From an uncultured Hyphomicrobiaceae bacterium (lineage in GTDB: Bacteria > Pseudomonadota > Alphaproteobacteria > Rhizobiales > CALHAX01), in the NCBI GenBank assembly GCA_937931785.1, contig CALHAX010000030.1, positions 32,318 to 96,317 on the forward strand: DNA of 64,000 bases, read 5' to 3'. The translations under genes and the position numbers were made by a program. Under the pieces are notes generated by a model. The model saw only the letters and a program-made list of their open reading frames with translations. It was not told the DNA's origin and did not search any database. Below, one piece after another: positions 60,961 to 64,000 of this stretch (position 1 is the first letter of the stretch; the number at the start of each line of letters is the position of its first letter).

Positions 60961-63144
60961 CTAGCCAGGTGTGCGGCGCGTGTCGTCTGCGTTACGGTCT
61001 GCCCGATTGTTTGGACCGAATGTGCCTTTTTTGTCGCTTGAAATCGTCAGCAAGTCGCGTGAAAGACGCTCCAGAATTTTTCTGGTATCCTCCGGAAGCT
61101 GCCCCCCTTTGCGTCTGATGGCATCTGCAGTGGCGGGGTTGGCCGCGCGGAGGGCGGCAAGGCGCACGCGTTCCTGCTTTTGAACCGGATGTAGCGGGAG
61201 TCCGGCGAGCTGCGGGATATCCATGGAGGCATGTGCGAGGGTCATGTAATCGTGCCAGGCTTGCGCTGGCATGCTGCCTCCGGTCACGCGGTTTGTTGGG
61301 CGATAACTGTCGTTCCCGAACCAGACGCCGGTGACATATTTTCCCGTGTAACCCATGAACCATGCATCGCGGTAGGACGAGCTTGTTCCGGTCTTGCCTG
61401 CCGAGTAGGTGAAATCCAGTGCGGAGCGACGTCCGGTTCCAGCGGTGACGACCTGCTGCATCATGGAGTTGAGTTGGCTGATGACCTGCTTGTCGAACAA
61501 CCGTTGGGGTTTTGGCTCATCACGATCGCGGAGATAAACGGCTTCGCCGCTTGAGTTGGTGATTTCGGTAATGGCGTAGGGGCGGGCTTCCATCCCGCCG
61601 TTGGCGAATGGAACGTAGGCGGCAGTGTGTTGCAGCGCCGTGATGCCAGTGTCACCAAGTGCCATCGTGCAACTGGGTTGGACACCAGAGATGCCAAGTT
61701 TTTCCAGATTGGCGAGGATGGTCTTGCGACCGACCTTGTTGGTCAGGCGTACCGCGACCGTGTTGGTGGATTTGGCGAGTGCTGTCGCCATCCGCATTCG
61801 ACCGCGGAAGCTACGGCCATAGTTTTTCACGGAGTGCTTGCGACCGCACGACACCGACGTATCGTTCACCCAGGAACTGGGTTCAAATCCGTGTTCAAGT
61901 GCGGTCAGGTAGACGTACGGTTTGAAGGAGGATCCTGGCTGGCGTTTGGCTGTTGTCGCCCGATTGAACTGGCTGTCGCCGTAATCTTTGCCACCGACGA
62001 GTGCGCGGACTGCACCATCCGCTTCGATGGATACCAGAGCACCCTGATCAACGCGCTTTGATCTGCCGAACTGGCGAACGGCCGATGAGATCGTGTCTTC
62101 TGCAATTTTCTGCAAACGCAGATCAACGGTCGTGCGCGCGGTCACGATATAGGTATCTTTGCCTTCCATCAGCTTTTGAACTTCCTCGAAGGCGTAGTCG
62201 AGGAACCAGTCGGGGCTGGCCTGATCGCGGTTTTCAACGATGCGGGCCGGGTTGAGGCGGGCACCGTAAACCTGGCTCTCCGTCAGGAATCCGGCTTCGA
62301 CCAGATTGTCGAGTACGTCCTCTGTTCGTGCACGGGATGCGGGAAGGTTCACGTGAGGTGCGTATTTTGTGGGCGCCTTGAAGAGACCCGCCAGTGTTGC
62401 CGACTCCGCCAGGTTGATTTCACGCACCGACTTTCCGAAATAGAATTGGGACGCGGCTTCGACACCAAATGCACCCCCGCCCATGTAGGCGCGGTCGAGG
62501 TAGTGCTTCAGAATCTCGTCCTTCGACAAACGGGCTTCGATCCAGATGGCAAGAAACGCTTCCTTGATCTTGCGGTCAAGAGAGCGCTCCGAGGAGAGGA
62601 AAAGGTTTTTCGCCAGTTGTTGCGTGACCGATGACCCGCCCTGCACAACGCTGTTGGCCTTCAGGTTCGAAACGAGTGCTCGAAACGTGCCTATGACGTC
62701 AATGCCGAAGTGCGAGTAGAAGCGGCGGTCTTCCGTCGCGAGCGCTGCATCGACCAGAGTTTTCGGGATTTCCTCAAGCGGCACAGCGTCCGATTGCAGG
62801 ATACCGCGCTTGCCGATTTCATCGCCGTCCTGATTGATGAAAGTGACACTGTACTTGTTGGCCGCGAGCCAGTTGCCTGGGGGGACGAGTGCAAACGCCG
62901 GTAAAGCTAATGCGACAACAATCAATGTTCCTGCAATTGAAACGTTCAGGCCTTCGGACAGCATTTCAACGATGAATTTGCGAATGCCAACCACGCGAAA
63001 CCGATCAAAGAATGCCGATGCGGCACTCAACTTGTTCTTGATGTCGAGCCAACTTTCGTGAAGCGACGAGTCGATCCAGGCATCGAGCGCGAGCCAATCA
63101 ATCAGCCGATCGCCACCGCCGCGCTTGTACATCCACTCGCTCAT
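60961..63144 (-). CDS. Penicillin-binding protein 1A (bifunctional class A)
   Basis: A 727-residue class A PBP that polymerises and cross-links peptidoglycan. After a cytoplasmic ~80-residue segment there is one membrane helix ([19 protein letters not shown]). The transglycosylase domain has the catalytic Glu in [14 protein letters not shown] and [17 protein letters not shown]. The transpeptidase domain has the nucleophile [12 protein letters not shown], the SxN motif AKSTNTVAV and [13 protein letters not shown]. The ATG at 63144 has AAGAGGT upstream; the longer frame starting at 63264 overlaps the divergent ycgN-like region and is not used. The N-terminal cytoplasmic part is longer than in E. 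coli PBP1A. Confidence 0.94.
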   Translation of the reverse strand: MSEWMYKRGGGDRLIDWLALDAWIDSSLHESWLDIKNKLSAASAFFDRFRVVGIRKFIVEMLSEGLNVSIAGTLIVVALALPAFALVPPGNWLAANKYSVTFINQDGDEIGKRGILQSDAVPLEEIPKTLVDAALATEDRRFYSHFGIDVIGTFRALVSNLKANSVVQGGSSVTQQLAKNLFLSSERSLDRKIKEAFLAIWIEARLSKDEILKHYLDRAYMGGGAFGVEAASQFYFGKSVREINLAESATLAGLFKAPTKYAPHVNLPASRARTEDVLDNLVEAGFLTESQVYGARLNPARIVENRDQASPDWFLDYAFEEVQKLMEGKDTYIVTARTTVDLRLQKIAEDTISSAVRQFGRSKRVDQGALVSIEADGAVRALVGGKDYGDSQFNRATTAKRQPGSSFKPYVYLTALEHGFEPSSWVNDTSVSCGRKHSVKNYGRSFRGRMRMATALAKSTNTVAVRLTNKVGRKTILANLEKLGISGVQPSCTMALGDTGITALQHTAAYVPFANGGMEARPYAITEITNSSGEAVYLRDRDEPKPQRLFDKQVISQLNSMMQQVVTAGTGRRSALDFTYSAGKTGTSSSYRDAWFMGYTGKYVTGVWFGNDSYRPTNRVTGGSMPAQAWHDYMTLAHASMDIPQLAGLPLHPVQKQERVRLAALRAANPATADAIRRKGGQLPEDTRKILERLSRDLLTISSDKKGTFGPNNRADRNADDTRRTPG

Positions 63145-63266
63145 GGTGCAGACCTCTTGAGGCTTGGTGTCGTAGCGGTTGTGATCATCGGGATTTCGAC
63201 TGGTCTCATACCGTGGCTCTTGGCGGATGTGCTGCGATTCGCATGCAAGAAGGACATCAGACAACT

Positions 63267-63767
63267 ATGACGACAAACGAGCAACCGAACGAGACTGTTG
63301 GCGGACGTGATCATATTGAAGAATCTGATAGCAAAAATCGCTTCTGGCGACAAAAAACGCTTGGTGAATTGACACCGGTCGAATGGGAGTCCCTGTGTGA
63401 CGGGTGTGGCAAGTGTTGTCTTGTCAAACTGGTCGACGATGAAACTGAGGAATTACAATATACACGGGTCGCCTGCGAGCTGCTGAATATCGGCACATGT
63501 CGTTGTTCGGATTACGAAAATCGCCACAAAGTGGTGCCGGATTGCATCCAGCTCGATCCTGCAGCGATCGATGAGCTGGAATGGTTGCCTGAAACGTGTG
63601 CGTATCGGCTGGTCGGCGAAGGCAAGGACCTCGCATGGTGGCATCCGCTGGTTTCTGGAGACCCGCAGACGGTCCATCAGGCCGGGATCTCCGTGCGCAG
63701 TTGGGCGATCAGCGAAACCAAGGTGGACGACGATTTCGAACCGTTTTTTCTGAAAGATGCGCCGTAG
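63267..63767 (+). CDS. YcgN/UPF0260-type cysteine-cluster protein
   Basis: A 166-residue soluble protein with the cluster [15 protein letters not shown] at about residue 48 and further Cys in [18 protein letters not shown] and PETCAYRL. This is the pattern of UPF0260/YcgN proteins, which may bind a metal or Fe-S centre; the biological role is unknown. The ATG at 63267 is preferred; longer frames lack the family pattern. It is divergent from the PBP1A gene, with 122 bp between the starts. Confidence 0.9.
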   Translation: MTTNEQPNETVGGRDHIEESDSKNRFWRQKTLGELTPVEWESLCDGCGKCCLVKLVDDETEELQYTRVACELLNIGTCRCSDYENRHKVVPDCIQLDPAAIDELEWLPETCAYRLVGEGKDLAWWHPLVSGDPQTVHQAGISVRSWAISETKVDDDFEPFFLKDAP

Positions 63768-63996
63768 GCAGTGGTGTTTCAGGCTGGTTGGTGCCGGATG
63801 GTCGAAGTTGATGCAACTCCGGACGTGTAATGCTCGCAGTTGGTGTTACAGAATCGGGCCAAGAACCGAAATACTCGAATGTGTCAATACGACGAGGTAG
63901 TGGGCCATTCTGCATAACAAAACGGATGTTAGAAAGCTCGGCACCGATGCTCAGTTTGCGACAGAGTAGTGCCGCATATTTCCCTCTACGCACCAT
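63709..63996 (-). CDS. Possible 3' end of a minus-strand gene at the window edge
   Basis: The frame is open to the right edge. It contains [36 protein letters not shown], part of which reads as credible protein. Its end overlaps the convergent ycgN-like gene by 59 bp, and those last residues (NRRPPWFR) look like a shadow of it. I recognise no family. It may be a genuine gene fragment, or nothing. Confidence 0.25.
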   Translation of the reverse strand: MVRRGKYAALLCRKLSIGAELSNIRFVMQNGPLPRRIDTFEYFGSWPDSVTPTASITRPELHQLRPSGTNQPETPLPTAHLSEKTVRNRRPPWFR

Positions 63997-64000
63997 CTGC

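Overview
The window is gene-dense chromosomal DNA from an alphaproteobacterium. The best fit is the Hyphomicrobiales (Rhizobiales) or a close relative. This is inferred from gene content: a split F-type ATP synthase F0 operon (atpI-B-E-b'-b without F1 genes), a CcrM-type GANTC adenine methyltransferase, a Ros/MucR regulator followed by DUF6456, SufE and DUF5330 genes, DUF1491, and the order smc - dsbA-like - dciA-like - mutY. I see no rRNA, tRNA, CRISPR array, transposase, integrase or phage module. The window looks like a core-genome segment, not an island.

Layout. 1-2.8 kb: the 3' end of an unrecognised gene, then a membrane protein with a DUF2235 hydrolase domain. 2.9-5.7 kb: the F0 operon on the minus strand, with a recognisable promoter before atpI and a hairpin after the c-subunit gene. 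5.9-11.9 kb, minus strand: a fused indolepyruvate ferredoxin oxidoreductase, an orphan TRAP-type binding protein, a small thioredoxin-fold protein and an L,D-transpeptidase. 12.6-14.9 kb: gamma-glutamyltransferase and a gamma-glutamylcyclotransferase-like protein, a probable glutathione-degradation pair. 15.2-22.3 kb: smc, two DsbA-type oxidoreductases, a DciA-like protein and mutY. 22.7-24.8 kb: a SoxC-type molybdoenzyme with its SoxD-like cytochrome. 24.9-26.8 kb: the two halves of MnmC as separate head-to-head genes. 26.9-32.3 kb: a Tat-exported metallo-beta-lactamase-fold protein, a TIGR04282/TIGR04283 transferase pair, a radical SAM protein, RNase HII and CcrM.

32.3-47 kb: both subunits of methylmalonyl-CoA mutase, small DUF proteins, a HerA-like ATPase, an unusual secreted protein made of six LprI/DUF1311-like repeats, Fe superoxide dismutase, pyrophosphatase, glutaryl-CoA dehydrogenase, a cupin, an oligopeptidase B-type peptidase and MsrB. 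47.3-54.9 kb: a tightly overlapping ten-gene Mrp-like cation/proton antiporter operon with three NuoL/M/N-type subunits and no full-length MrpA. 55-60 kb: mucR, DUF6456, sufE, DUF5330, a peptidoglycan-binding protein, DUF1491 and a 66-residue protein behind a perfect 21-bp palindrome. 60-64 kb: a DUF1214/DUF1254 pair, PBP1A and a YcgN-type cysteine-cluster protein.

The picture is of an aerobic heterotroph that can oxidise sulfite or a related sulfur compound, uses propionyl-CoA and glutaryl-CoA routes, and depends on ion-coupled membrane energetics. The most unusual items are the six-repeat LprI-like protein, the head-to-head split MnmC, and the three-channel Mrp-like complex. No start, family or operon call here was tested by database search; all rest on reading the sequence and knowledge of the families.
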